Part shown: positions 10,300 to 22,900 of the stretch, piece by piece
Layout: every line of letters starts with the position of its first letter
Numbering within the stretch: position 1 is the stretch's first letter
Assembly: GCF_021917145.1 (NCBI RefSeq)
Contig: NC_061060.1
Coordinates: 11,882,366-11,946,365 of the forward strand
From: Hypomesus transpacificus
Taxonomy: Eukaryota; Chordata; Actinopteri; Osmeriformes; Osmeridae
Direction of reading: 5' to 3'
DNA length: 64,000 bases
Notes under the pieces: model-generated
Database searches by the model: none
What the model was told of the DNA's origin: nothing
The model's input: the letters and a program-made list of their open reading frames with translations, nothing else
Made by a program: the position numbers and the translations under genes

Positions 10300-12305
10300 G
10301 TTGCTGCCGGATGGAAAGACTATTCCACCTCTACAGGTTTAAGACATCCAGAGGAAGAAGAGGGCTGATCAGTGCCTTGGGGCTGATGGGGGGTGGGGCA
10401 CGGAGTGAAGAAGAAACCCATGACAGAGACGCAACAAGATTTGGGGATTGATACAAACGAGAGGAGGACAGAGGAGGCTCACCGAGAAGAGCTGCAGGAT
10501 CAATGTGACTGGCTAACTCAGTTGGAGTCCCTATCTCTCCCCGGCTCCCACGCTCCACCTCTCGTCCTCTGACACACACATGTTTACACACACACACACA
10601 CACTGACTCACACTCTCTGTCACGCACCACGCACAAACACCTCGACTCTTGATTGGAGAGAAGAAGAGTCTTTGTCAATAATTAGCTCGAACTCGGATCT
10701 GCACTTAAACAGCTGAGATGGGGATGAGGCACACTCTTTCTCTTTTTCTCCCTGCCTTTAGCCGTTCAAGTGCCCCCTCCCCCCCCCGCTCCCCCCGTTT
10801 TTTCCTTCGTTACATTTTCTCCAAATATTTTCATTGAAATATTTTTGGGAAATGTCCCTTCCCTAATGTTCCGTTGAATTACCATGATGAAAGTTGGATT
10901 TGTAGAGTTGCCCATAAAAAAGAAGAAAAGATATCGGGCCATCGCATGTGAGGTACATTCAATAGAACACACAACATATCAATCCAGATCAATCCAATCT
11001 CTTGAATGTGATCAAAAGCATCACATGACTGCCATGGAGACAACAATACAGCAAGGAAAAATGGGGCCACTTTCCATGATGTCATTACAAAACGGTCTAA
11101 AGCCTGGCCTTTGGCTGCAGCCAAATCGACTTTTGTGGTAGATTTGATCATAGACGACAAGTGACAACACAGACACTGCAGGTTATTCGATCTGTTTTGC
11201 TGTAAGTCACACCAAGAAACAGCCACAGATCGAGGTAAGCCAGTGTTGGTGAGGAAGATGATGAATCATATTTGACCAAGGGGACTTGTCCCTCAGCATA
11301 TGAATCAATTTGGGAAATTAATACATATAAATGTTCTCATTCTCTATTTTTTTTCATTTGTGCTTTTTATACTAGGTCATGCCATTTCAAGTAAACAACC
11401 TCGTTGTCTGGGGTGAAATCAGGTGTGCTCCAGAATGTTCTTCGATTAAATCCAATTATCCCAGACACAGTCATCCATTTCCTTCCTGGGTCTGACCGAT
11501 ATACTGTGATACAACATCATATCGCCTCATCCTGTTTCCATGGCACCACACAACAGGGACTCATCGAGGTGCTCAGGGTGTTTGAGAAGGAAAGCTAACA
11601 AGGTTTATCATGTGGAAAGCCAACAAAGGGTTCATGGTGACAATACTTTGGTGACTGTCTACATGAAGAAAAAGAAAAATGTGTTCATTGAAAGTAGGGC
11701 ATCGTTTAATGGCATAACCCACACGTCAAACACCACTCTTCCTCTTTCTCCCACTCCTCGTCATCCTCATGAACACAGATTCTAATGATCGAGATGTTAA
11801 TAGCTCTACGCAGTGATTTCTATCCTCAGACATCAACATGACATATTATGTGTATCTTATATGTATATCTAGATATGTTATATGTACAAAATGAAGAAAT
11901 ATTGTCCGTCTACAAGAGGAAATTGAAAAATGGGGTGTTGTGTGTGTCAGGGAAAAAGCAGAAGCAGTAGCTACATTTGTTTGGCCTGGTTTCAGTTCGT
12001 TGTTCTGTTTCCCTTTTGTGATAAGATTTCTCATCGATGGTAATGAGACATAGGTCTCACACTAAGCATAACTAATAAGCTCCCTTGCTTCGTGAGCTCG
12101 CATTAGTGAAAGACAGGTAAGATATAAGTATTTTACAAAGATTGTGCATTTATTATTGAGTACATTTTCAGTACATGATGACTTGACATTGTTTATAACG
12201 CAGAATGAAAGTATAGATGTCTTCCAATACAAGTTGTATTGTGTTGAAAAGATGAGATGAGCTATTTGCTGCTATTTTACGTGGCGCATATTCTTTACAC
12301 CCTGA
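10300..12305. other. klb upstream region and intergenic DNA
   Basis: The klb 5' untranslated region and promoter must lie in the part nearest 10300. A short CA repeat sits at about 10585-10602. The open frames at 10331-10678, 10879-11226 and 10884-11141 show no recognisable protein. Nothing else is supported. Confidence 0.5.
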
Positions 12306-13606
12306 AACTACATTTACATTTATGCATTTAGCAGACGCTTTTATTCAAAGCGACATCCAAAAGAGAGCTTTACAAAAGTGCATAGGTCACTGATCATAAC
12401 AACGAGATAGCCCCAAACATTGCGGGTAACCAAAACATGCAGCATACATTGTGAAAACTAAATGAGTCCCAGAGGGAAGAACCATAAGAGCACAAGATAC
12501 AATTAAACAACATGAACCTCGAAAAAGTGTAAGGGTGTACCTGCGGGAAAAAAGCAAGCAACAAAAATATATTACACAGCAAGTACAATAGTTTTAAGTC
12601 TGTTACAACAAACCAACAAGAGCAACAAGTCTCTCAATAACAGTCTTTGTGATCTTGGAGGAAACATCAGGTCCAGACAAACATTCCTAAGTGCCGTTGT
12701 ACTCCAGGAACAAGTGTGCCTTGAGCCTTTTCTTGAAGGTGGGGAGACAGTCAGTGTCTCTGATGGAGGTGGGGAGGTGATTCCACCATTGGGGGGCCAG
12801 ACAGGAGAAGAGCTTGTGTTGGGACCGGGCACTCTTGAGTGGTGGGACCACCAGACGGTAGTCAGAAGAAGACCGTAGGTGGCGGGTGGGGGTGTAAGGC
12901 TGGAGCATAGAGACTTGATGTAGTCGGGTGCAGTCCTGTTTACCGCTCGGAAGGTCAGTACCAGGGTCTTGAATCTGATACGGGCCGTGATGGGTAGCCA
13001 GTGGAAGGAGATGAGGAGCGGGGTAACATGGGAGCGTCTGGATAGATTGAAGACCAGACGGGCTGCCGCATTCTGAATCCTCTAGAGAGGGCGGGTTGAG
13101 CATGCTGGGAGACCGGCGAGCAGCAGTAGTCCAACTTTGAGAGGAGGAAAGCAGCTGGGTGGAGTGCTTAGACAGGTATCTCCTGATGTTCCGGATGTTA
13201 TAGTGGGTGAATCTACACGACCAGGAGACCGCAGCAATGTGGGTCGTGAGGGAGAGCTCTTCATCCATGGTCACCCCGAGGTTCCTGGCAGAGGATGAAG
13301 GGGTCTCTGTCGCAGATCCCAGGGTGATGGAGAGATCGTGGGAGATGGAGGGTTTGTCCGGGATGATGAGGAGTTCTGTTTTGGCGATGTTCAGCTGGAA
13401 GTGGCGCTTGGTCATCCAGGCGGAGATGTCTGTGTCTGTGAGGCAGGCCTCAATCCTAGCTGAGATCCCCGGATCAGGCGGGGGGAACGCCAGGTACAGC
13501 TGCGTGTCGTCAGCATAGCAGTGGTAGGAGAAGCCGTGGGAGGTGATGATTGGTTCAAGCGAGGTGGTGTACAGGGAGAAGAGGAGGGGTCCAAGGACGG
13601 ATCTAC
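12306..13606 (-). mobile_element. 5'-truncated, degraded non-LTR retrotransposon (CR1/L2-like LINE)
   Basis: On the minus strand the sequence encodes the C-terminal part of a LINE reverse transcriptase. There is a [11 protein letters not shown]-like stretch, then the active-site block [12 protein letters not shown] near 13500-13525, then [23 protein letters not shown] and a terminal segment with [20 protein letters not shown] near 12700-12790. The middle of the frame jumps between reading frames ([15 protein letters not shown] is in another frame), so the copy is dead. The 3' end, near 12306-12360, reads GCGTCTGCTAAATG then TAAATGTAAATG on the minus strand, the same tail as the SINE at 4321-4503. 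It is truncated at about 13606, just before tlr1. The CR1/L2 clade is the best guess from the motif style. Confidence 0.85.
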
Positions 13607-13765
13607 AAAACTAGTTTTATTTACTCTATAGACCATACAGTGTACATTCGCTTTAGGTCAACATTACCATCTTTACTATATAAATATATGTACAGTATTT
13701 AGTGAGTGTACATGTACAACAAAGTTTCATATTTGTATCTACGCCGCCTTTTCTCCTCTTCAGAC

Positions 13766-16168
13766 ATGAGAGCTGTGACTGTCACCCTCTGGACAGTGGC
13801 TATGATTGTTGGAGTTCCACCCTGCTCCTCCATCATCATAGACCTATCCTCCAAGAACCTCTCCTCAGTGCCCCCAGGCCTCCCTCCCTCCACAGAATTC
13901 CTGGACCTCTCCTGCAACCACATACACACTCTCCACCGCGAGGACTTCCACAACACAAGTCATCTAGTGTTCCTCAACCTATCCTGGAATGTCCTGGAAG
14001 CGATCCACCCTGAGACGTTTCATCCGACCCCACTGCTCAAAGAATTGGATCTCTCACATAACAGGCTGCAGAACCTGTCGGATCAGACATACCTGCTGCA
14101 TACCCCCAACCTAAAGGACCTGGACCTGGCCTTCAACGGGTTTGTCACCATGGCTCTGGGGAAGGAGTTTAGGTCCCTGAAGAACCTGCTGTACCTCAGT
14201 CTTGGAGCAGATGAAATCAGGGTGGGGGACTTTGCTAACATAGCCAATTTGACAATGAAATGTCTGACCCTTCAACTGAACGGACTCACAACTTACGAAG
14301 AAGGGAGCCTGAAGAATGTCCGGCTGCGTAGAATTCGAATCGGCCTGACAACCAACACTGACACTGACAAGGGGTTGTTAACGGATGCTCTACTGATGTT
14401 CACAGAGGTGGAGCTGACAAGTTTGAAGGGAAACTATATGTATCTGCCAGAAATTCTCAAAGAACGAGGTGCGGTGACCACCACCCATCTTTACTTGACC
14501 CACGTTACGACAAGCTGGGGGCAGGTGACAGACACCATCAACACTGTGTTCCATTCTCCAATTGCCCACTTGACCGTCACGGATATCAAAATCAGCCTTC
14601 CGCCCATGAATGAAACTCTGGTGAGCCGCAAATCCAACACCCAATCGTTTAGCCTCTCACGGGCAACGGTCGGCAGTTTTATATTTTCCCAGGAGGCCCT
14701 CTACAACTTTTTCATTAACATGCCAGTGGAGAACCTGGCCATTGAGGAGTCATCCTTCATTCACATGACCTGCCCAAAGGCACCCAGTGGAATCCACCAG
14801 CTGGACTTTACAAATTGTGCCCTTTCAGACACGGTCTTCTCGAGCGTGGTCAGGGAGGAGACGGTGGAGTGTCGAAATCTTGACCGAGTGGTCACCTTGG
14901 TTATGAGCGGAAACAACCTCAAGAGCCTACAGGTTCTAAGCAAACGTTTGCAGTATATGAGTTCCCTGCGTCAACTGGACCTGAGTCTTAACTCGTTGCG
15001 TTATACCAGTCGGGAAGAGAAGAAAGAGTGTTTCTGGCCCCAGAATATCATCAAACTGGACCTATCCTCCAACAGGCTGAGTCAAGACGTGTTCAGCTGC
15101 CTGCCCGAAGGTATCGTTACACTGGACCTCCAAAATAATCAAATATCCACAGTCCCAAGTGTCATGTTGAAACTCAAGTCCCTATCTACCCTGGACCTGA
15201 GTGCCAACCTGTTGCGGGACCTACCAGTGTGTGGTGGATTTCCAAACATAAAGGTACTACTCCTGAGGACAAACATTATTCACGCACCAACGGTGAGACT
15301 CCTAAAGGAATGCCCTTGGCTGGAGAAACTAGACGTCAGCAGAAACCCCTTCATCTGCACATGTGCCGTGAGGCGTTTCAAGCAGCTGGGTGCTGAACAG
15401 GTAGCAGGTGAAGATCAAGCGATCAAGCTTCTCCAATGGCCTCGGGGCTACTACTGCAGCTACCCCCGAACTTTGAAGGACAAGACCCTGGAGGAGTTCT
15501 GGCTCCCCGACATCTCCTGTAGCGTTGGTCTCTTGGCGGCGGCCATCTTGTGTCCGGCTGTGGCTCTGATCGTTGTCGTGTTGACACTGTGCCGCCGCTT
15601 TGACGTCCCGTGGTACCTGGGCATGATCTGGCAGTGGAGCCGGGCCAAGCATCGCGCTCGGACCGAGCAGATCCGACCCGAGGACCTGGAAGGGGTGCTT
15701 TTCCACGCCTTCGTCTCCTACAGTCAGCACGATGCCGAATGGGTCAAGGGTCAACTCCTGCCCAACCTGGAGGGCTCGGCCAGCGCCCTCCACATCTGCC
15801 ACCACAAGAGGGACTTTGTCCCAGGGAAGACGATCGTGGAGAACATCCTCCGCTGCACCGAGAGGAGCAGGCGCTGCGTGTTCGTCCTGTCGCCCCACTT
15901 TGTGCGCAGCGAGTGGTGCCACTACGAGCTGTACTTTGCCGGCCACCAGGGCCTGACGTGCCAGTCCCACAGTGTGATCCTGGTGCTGCTGCAGCCCCTG
16001 CCTCAGTACATGATCCCCTCCAAGTACCACCAGCTGAAGGCCATGATGGCCAAGCACACCTTCCTGGAGTGGCCCCAGGACAGGGCCAAGCACAGGCTGT
16101 TCTGGGCCAACCTGAGGGCTGCCCTGCAGGCAGACCTGCCCAACGCACCAGTCAGGGACATGGACTAG
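13766..16168 (+). CDS. tlr1: Toll-like receptor 1
   Basis: A single coding exon encodes 800 residues. A signal peptide (MRAVTVTLWTVAMIVGVPPC) is followed by leucine-rich repeats (for example LKELDLSHNRLQNLSDQTY), a C-terminal cysteine cap (NPFICTCAVRRFKQL, about residues 528-578), a membrane helix (about 587-609) and a TIR domain from about 646. The TIR shows box 1 FHAFVSYSQHDAEWV, a BB loop with the key proline in RDFVPGKTIVENI, and box 3 FWANL. This is the TLR1/6/10 family, which works as heterodimers with TLR2 to sense bacterial lipopeptides and signals through MyD88. The start at 13766 was chosen because it begins the signal peptide and lies two bases after a good acceptor (TTTTCTCCTCTTCAG). 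An upstream in-frame ATG at 13706 would add 20 residues without a signal peptide, so a non-coding first exon upstream is likely. Confidence 0.93.
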   Translation: MRAVTVTLWTVAMIVGVPPCSSIIIDLSSKNLSSVPPGLPPSTEFLDLSCNHIHTLHREDFHNTSHLVFLNLSWNVLEAIHPETFHPTPLLKELDLSHNRLQNLSDQTYLLHTPNLKDLDLAFNGFVTMALGKEFRSLKNLLYLSLGADEIRVGDFANIANLTMKCLTLQLNGLTTYEEGSLKNVRLRRIRIGLTTNTDTDKGLLTDALLMFTEVELTSLKGNYMYLPEILKERGAVTTTHLYLTHVTTSWGQVTDTINTVFHSPIAHLTVTDIKISLPPMNETLVSRKSNTQSFSLSRATVGSFIFSQEALYNFFINMPVENLAIEESSFIHMTCPKAPSGIHQLDFTNCALSDTVFSSVVREETVECRNLDRVVTLVMSGNNLKSLQVLSKRLQYMSSLRQLDLSLNSLRYTSREEKKECFWPQNIIKLDLSSNRLSQDVFSCLPEGIVTLDLQNNQISTVPSVMLKLKSLSTLDLSANLLRDLPVCGGFPNIKVLLLRTNIIHAPTVRLLKECPWLEKLDVSRNPFICTCAVRRFKQLGAEQVAGEDQAIKLLQWPRGYYCSYPRTLKDKTLEEFWLPDISCSVGLLAAAILCPAVALIVVVLTLCRRFDVPWYLGMIWQWSRAKHRARTEQIRPEDLEGVLFHAFVSYSQHDAEWVKGQLLPNLEGSASALHICHHKRDFVPGKTIVENILRCTERSRRCVFVLSPHFVRSEWCHYELYFAGHQGLTCQSHSVILVLLQPLPQYMIPSKYHQLKAMMAKHTFLEWPQDRAKHRLFWANLRAALQADLPNAPVRDMD

Positions 16169-17669
16169 TGAGTGGAGAAATCTTTGTTCTCCACACTGGG
16201 GCCATTCATTTAGCAGCCAACAGTTAAAAAACGAAGAACTTTAAGGTTTGGTCCACATACTGCTAATAGGACCTTACATTTGTTGTACTATGAAGACATA
16301 ACAGAAACAAAAACAATATCACAGTTAAACAGTTCTAGTCCACACCCCCTCCGGTTATACTTCCAACAAAAAAAAAAGTTCCCTCCTCGCCCAGAGGGAA
16401 GGAGGGAAAACTCAGAATACAAAGGGTCCTGAAGAATATCCTGAGCTTTCCCAAAGACCCTCTTCTGATAGACAGGACCGAACTCTCTCAGATCCCAGCT
16501 GGTGATTCTAGGGCTCCTCCTCACATTTCTCCTTAGCATTTGTCAGGTTTAAGTTCCCCGACCCAGCATTTCAAAACAAAGGTCTCAAACTCAATACAAG
16601 GACTCTACACATTTTCCAAAAGTGATTTGTCTACTATTAAGCCTGCTGAGGACTTTTGTTTAGGGTTGCTTTCACATTAGGTTCAGCTTAGTTTGTCAGA
16701 TACAATTGTCCTTAATGTATTTGTACTGGATAACCACCTCGTCCTGTTCATCATTTATTAGTGGAAGTGAGGGGGGGACCGAAGCCCATCTTTGAAAGTC
16801 AATAGCCATTTATTTTGTCTTTGACACATTGAGTTTAAGAAAGGAATTGTTACACTACTTTAAGAACTTACAAACAATTGGACCATGGCACATCTCATCT
16901 TTGGGAGGGAGGGAGGGAATAAGTGCTACTGGGGAGAAGAACGGAAACAGGCTGTGGGGGGGATGTGTGTGTAACTAAACAAACAGTTGAAATTAAATTC
17001 TACCAAAATAAGTAAACATTATCAACAATAAAGATAAAAACCTACATCCTGATCTAGTTAATAAAATGCTATTATAATCAGCAGATAACTGTAATCCAAA
17101 CCAGTCAGCAAGAGCTTTAATGAAAACATTCAAACTGTAACAAAACAAACTTGTTTGGTACAAAAGAAAACAATAAAAACATTTAACAATCACATGACTA
17201 CAGTGTTTTCTTCTTTTCTTTTTTTGACCTCAACATTCATACATACCAGCTATTAGAATACAGAACTCAGAAACAGGAAATCCTTAGACAAGCATAGTAC
17301 AATCCCACCAATAGACAAAATGGACGTGAGCTATCAAAACCCTGTATAATCCTGTACACTCTGGATTTAATCCTGTAACCCTCTAGCACATGTCAAATCT
17401 TAAGGCATAGAAGATAAAGATAGAAATGACTCCATCCTATTGTCATCGTCGTGTGTATGTGTGCTTGGTCACAGTCCCAGAGGCCACTAAGTTTCAGCGG
17501 TGTCGTCTGATGCCAAGTAAGGATAGTTCCCTGGTAGAAGACATCGTCCAAACATGTCAGGGGGGGTAACCTCTGTAGACACAACATCCACCGGCTGCAT
17601 TGTCAAATCCCCACGGTCCAAAAGGTCACCCTGGGATGTTCAGGGGTCAGAGAGGGTGGGGGTCAGGGG
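16169..17669. other. Convergent 3' untranslated regions of tlr1 and ints10
   Basis: tlr1 (plus) and ints10 (minus) end towards each other across 1.5 kb. Candidate polyadenylation signals are AATAAA near 17028 and 17172 on the plus strand, and TTTATT on the plus strand (AATAAA on the minus) near 16750 and 16810. The two transcripts may therefore overlap tail to tail. No other gene is recognised. Confidence 0.5.
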
Positions 17670-19962
17670 TCAGGGCAGGGACTGGATGATGATGATCTTT
17701 TCGTTGATGCAGAAGCGGTGGAGCACGGTGTAGAGGTTCTCGCCGCAGCGCGACACCTGCCTCTCCATGGCCAGACGGAAGTCCTCCTTCACCCCCTTGG
17801 TGATGCCCCGTGTCACCGTGTGGTGTCTGAGGGGCCAGAGAGAGAGAGAGACACACGTGAAGAAAGACCCTGTCAACCCTGGGGTCGCCTGTGGCAAAGT
17901 CCATCGCTAAAGCGAGGTTAAGTAAAACAACCCAAATAATGTCTTGGCTCATTCAAAGGATTTGGCATGACTATCTGTAGGCACAGGAATAGAGTTGCAA
18001 CTAATGAGAAAATGACTAGACCAAAATGTTTGACATTCACACTTCTGCCAGTTTGGAGATGGGATGAGAAGTCGGTGGAACCGCCTCGGTCCACGGCAGA
18101 GGGAACGACATCCAAATCCAAAAAACACAACGGAGAAATGGAGGCGCCACACGAATGGAATGACAACGGAACCAAACGGACGGCATAAAACGGACTGTCA
18201 ACGAAAATGCACCACAGAAACCACAGAAACGGATGCGATGGCTCAAACGAAACATCTTGGAGAAACCTAAAGAACCGCTGACTCGATGGGGGAAAGAAAA
18301 AAAAAACAACGGGCCGAAATCAAAATGGCGGTGGGGTTCGGGGGACGAGCCCGGGGGGATGGGGGGATGTGGAGGGGTGATGGGTGTGACAAGGGGGGAG
18401 AGGCTGTTGGGGAGGGGAGGGGGAGGGGGGGGGGGGGAACTGGGGGTACCTGTCAACGGCCTGCACCCCAGGTAGCAGCAGGGTGTTTAAGTCCACCCCC
18501 AGGGCAGGACTGGGGTTCCTGGGAACAGCAAACCAACAAGCAGCGTTCAACAACCCTCCGAGAGAGAGACAGCGAGAGAGGGGAGGGCGGCGTCCACGAG
18601 CCCAAACTGCGTCCAATCGTTTGAAAAGGGGTCCTCGTCCGAGCGTGAACATACACACCGCCGTGTGTTGCTTTCTGTCAGACCGCGATTCTGCGGCCTC
18701 GAGCTCCGTTCCACCCGTTTTCCGACACATTTCACAAACGCAGAACACGGGAAGAACAACCACCGTCTCCCCCGCTAGCACGTGCCATGTCGGTTTAGAA
18801 CATGGTTCGATAAAGATTAAGCCCAAGTTAGGAAAAACGCTAAATGCAGATCAAGGGGGAGGGGCTTACTTGATGAGCATTCCCTGATTGGGCAAGAGCT
18901 CGAGCTGGATCCTCCCCCCTTCTGGAGTGCGCAGGTAGGCAAACTCCTCCAGCATGTCGATGTCTGTGGGGAGGAAGGGGTTAAAGGAAACCAACTAGGA
19001 AGGTAGAGGGGAGAGAACAGAATCGTGGGAGAGCAACAGTGAGATAAGAGGGATGGACAGAAAAGTGGGAGAGCGAGAGGGAACAGACAAGATGGGCGAG
19101 TCATATCAGAAAGGATACTGGTGACGTAGTTGAAGAAGTTCTCATACTGCAGGCCACCTTGCTGGCAGATCTTCTCCACTGCCTTCAGGAAGAGGGCCTC
19201 GCCCTGCGGCCAATCATGTTGCAGCAGCACCACCACATGACCCAGGGCCAGGTCATCTCGGTTGTCTGTGAAGGCGCGCAGCTGATTGGACAAAACCAGA
19301 CAACAGGGGAGGATCGGAAATTAGCTCACACGATGTAATGACGATTTCAATTTCGCTTGAATGACTTGAAACTGAATTGAAGCCTCTTACCTTGAAACAA
19401 GCCAGCATTAGTTGCAGACAAAAGGGCAAGATGGCTTTGCTTGTACAGGGCAGCAACCTCAGGTCGTTGCCTGGCAACACAAACCACACCGAATAGAAAC
19501 ATAGAAACCGTTGTTTACTTTAATCATGATCTCATGTGTGAAGAGTGCACAATTCACTTTTGTATCCATACAAGTATGTCAAGCGGGTTCCAAGAACCGA
19601 GTCCCATTGCCGAGTTGGCCCCCGATCCTGAGCCAGCTGTGCCCAGAGAGCTCACCTTTCCTGGGCTTGCTCTTGGTCTTGCCCAGGTCTTCAGGGCTCT
19701 TTGCTGGGTCCTGGTTCTGGGGAACTAGCCCATTGATGACATCAAGCAGCTTCTCACAAGCCAACTAACAAACAAACACATTCAAAACCAGAGACACGAC
19801 TAGGAGTTAGGGTTAACTAAGCGCTAGGGTCACATACCTAGCGCTTTCCTCTGGAGCGCTAGGTATGTGTGTCTGTGTGTGTATGTGTCTATTTCTATGT
19901 GTGTGTGTGTGAGTGAGTGTAAGAGAAAGAGTGTGTGTGTGTGTGTGTGTCTAGGTCTGTCT

Positions 19963-19996
<34 letters not shown>

Positions 19997-22900
19997 CTAG
20001 GTCTGTGTGTGTGCCCACCCTGTGCTCTCCCAGTGCGTAGTGGCAGGAGGCCTGTTGGATGAGGGCTCTGTGCTGCTCCAGACTGCCCTGGGCTGAGGGG
20101 CTCTGGCCAGCCTGAGGAGGCTGGAACACGGACATCTGCTGCAGGCTGGATAGGGCCTTACGGTACTGGCCCTGGAGGTCACACCACAACCCACATCAGG
20201 ATACACACACACACCTACTGTACACACATCAGGATACACACACACCTGCTGTACACACATCAGGAAACACACACACCTGCTGTACAAGGATCAGGATACA
20301 CACATACCCACTGTACACACATCAGGACACACACACACATCGTGATATAAACACACACAGATACACACATCACAAAACAATAAGAGGCATTTCCAGTGTC
20401 AGTGTGGTGAGTTTCAGACCCCCAGCTCCTGGTGTTATGGAGCTGACCTGGTACATGATCATATCTGTGAGGAAGATCCGGAACCACAGCCAGCTGTCCG
20501 TCTTCCAGGAAGAACAGATCTTGTTGAATTCTGGGTAAGAGAGTTTCACCAAGAGAGCACATAACATGAGGAAAAGGTTATCAAAGTGACATCAAAGCAG
20601 TTACAGGACCATTTCCTGTCTCCTCACAGGGAGGAGGTGTGGGGGGGGGGGGGCATTTATAGTACACTGTGAGCAGATAAGGTGGGATGGGAGGGAGGAG
20701 TACCTGTCTCCAAACTGTCGTTGGAGTGGACGAGGTCCCAGCTCTCCCTCGCCATGCGGAAGCTCTCCAGAGTCTCCGCCCACCCCGGCATCTCCGTCTT
20801 GTTGACCACCACGTGGCGGCCCCGCCCCTTTCCCAAGCCTTCCTCGTCGTCGGAGCTCTGCGGCAACACGCACGCACGTTTAAAGACACACGCACGCACG
20901 GCCAAAACACACCTCTCTCTCCCCGTTCGGACGAGAGCGCTTTGTAGCGGCCCGGGGCGGCTTTTCAGTCATCGTTTTCAGTGAGAAGCTTGACGCTTTT
21001 TACTCGCTGCTTTAGCGTCGCTTAGCGCTCAATGTTTTAGCAGCAGCGCCCGGAGAGCCTTGTGTAGAACGCCTCTGACAGCCTCTCACGCTCTAAGTTC
21101 CGGAGGCTTCTGCCTGTCATTTTTTAAGGGCAGACGTTTATTCACGAGGTGAGGTTTGTAGCTTACGATGGAGTGTAATGGTTAGGCTCAGAACAAGTGA
21201 TGAGGTTGTTGCCCAACAACAACAAACACAAGCTTTTTTTGTTTTGTTTTTCCTGTGTCAGTGGCGATGAGCCACTGCTGGGGGACGTACTCTTCCCAAC
21301 AAAGAGGTTCCTACGAACACTAATCTACCACTTCTTACTCTCTCAGCCCCCCCCCCCTCTCAGCCCCCCCCCCCCTCACCATGGTCTTCTCACGGCCGTC
21401 AGCCAGCTTGCGTTTCTTGTGGCTGTGCTTGTTGGCCCCTTTCTCCAACTCCACGTCGCTGTACACACAACTCAGGTCCTCCAGGAGGATCCAGGGACCA
21501 GAGCTCAGCGCATTCACACCTGCAAGACACCAACGAAGAAGACTTTCATTCACACATTATTTTTTTATTTATTTTTTTGAACCGTTTCTCCACAGAAAGA
21601 TATTACCGCGCAGCGCCAACAGAAGCAGTCGTATTTGGAAATGCTCTGGCCCTAATGAATCATGGGATTTCCCGGCGTTGTGTCCACGCAGAGTAACATC
21701 TGAACACACACACACCTGGGAATAGAGCGGGCTGCACTGCCGAGACGTAGAGGTATGCGCTGCGGAAGAGGACCAGGGCAGCGCAGACGACCGCCTGACT
21801 ACAGCAGCGGGCCCTGGTCTCCCCCTCCAGACTGGACAGGTAGCGACACAGCTCCTTGACGCGCTGCAGCAGCTCCACGTAGCCCCTGAACACACACACA
21901 CACAAACAAAGTCTTTAGATCACGGGCACTTCCGTAATCGTGCGTCGTTTCCGTCGGCCTCGCGTCCGGCCAGGTCTCAATTCACGGTCTCCAGACTGAC
22001 ACCCGGGAGGGCCGACGGAGGGTGCTCACCTCTGGCCCGGCTTGTCCCCCTGCCAGTCGCAGCGCGCCCCCACCACAGCCAGGATGTCCAGCAGCCTCTC
22101 CCAGGGCTCGGACACCATGGACGACTTCTCCGACAGGCCCTCGATCACGCAGCGCTGGGGGCCGCGAGACATCCCGGGGGACTTTAGAACCCCGCCCTCT
22201 TGGGAACCTGGTGGAGGGCGGGGCGGAGGAGGGAGAGGGTTGTTGTATTTACAGTGGAATGGATATGTTGATGGGTGGAAACAAGAAATCAGTGAATGGG
22301 GGATAAGGACTCATTATGTTTTCGGGACGGTTCTCGTTGTCATAGCAAATGGTGCGACATGACTCAGAACACGAAGGGAAGTTTGAGACGGGGGTCTCAA
22401 ATGTGACACATCACATCCCAGAAGACATGGTCCAGATGGAAGATCCACCTCAAGAAGCGGACGTAACACCTCACTAAGACATGACCGTGTGACGATGTCG
22501 ACCCCCCATGTTTCATGAGCCGGAACGACAGATCCCACATTTTTTTCCCACAAACCAAAACACGAATTTCTTCCACGAGAAATCCCCAGGTAAGGCCCTA
22601 CACACATCCATGTCCAACATATTTTCTTTAACAAACTGTGACTCTAACAAAATCTTTCCCTCTCTGGTCAGTACCACCGGCTGTCTGATCTGCTACCTGG
22701 TAGGGTTTTACCCTGAGTCGACCCCTCGGCTGCGGGCCCTCTGGTGACGTAGCTGACGTAGAACTCGGACGCCTTCAGCATGTACTTGTGCAGCAGGCTG
22801 GCGGGCAGGCGCATGTCCACGTTGTTCAGGATCAGAGGGAGGACGTCACACACTGGGGGACAGGAGGGGGAGGGCCCACAGTCAGGACACAGAGCCGCGT

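Noticed and set aside
12687-13415. 242-residue frame as a host gene
   Set aside because: It contains LINE reverse-transcriptase C-terminal motifs and continues from the YADD block.
18233-18887. Several overlapping Gly/Pro-rich frames
   Set aside because: They come from G-rich intronic DNA of ints10 and do not match anything.
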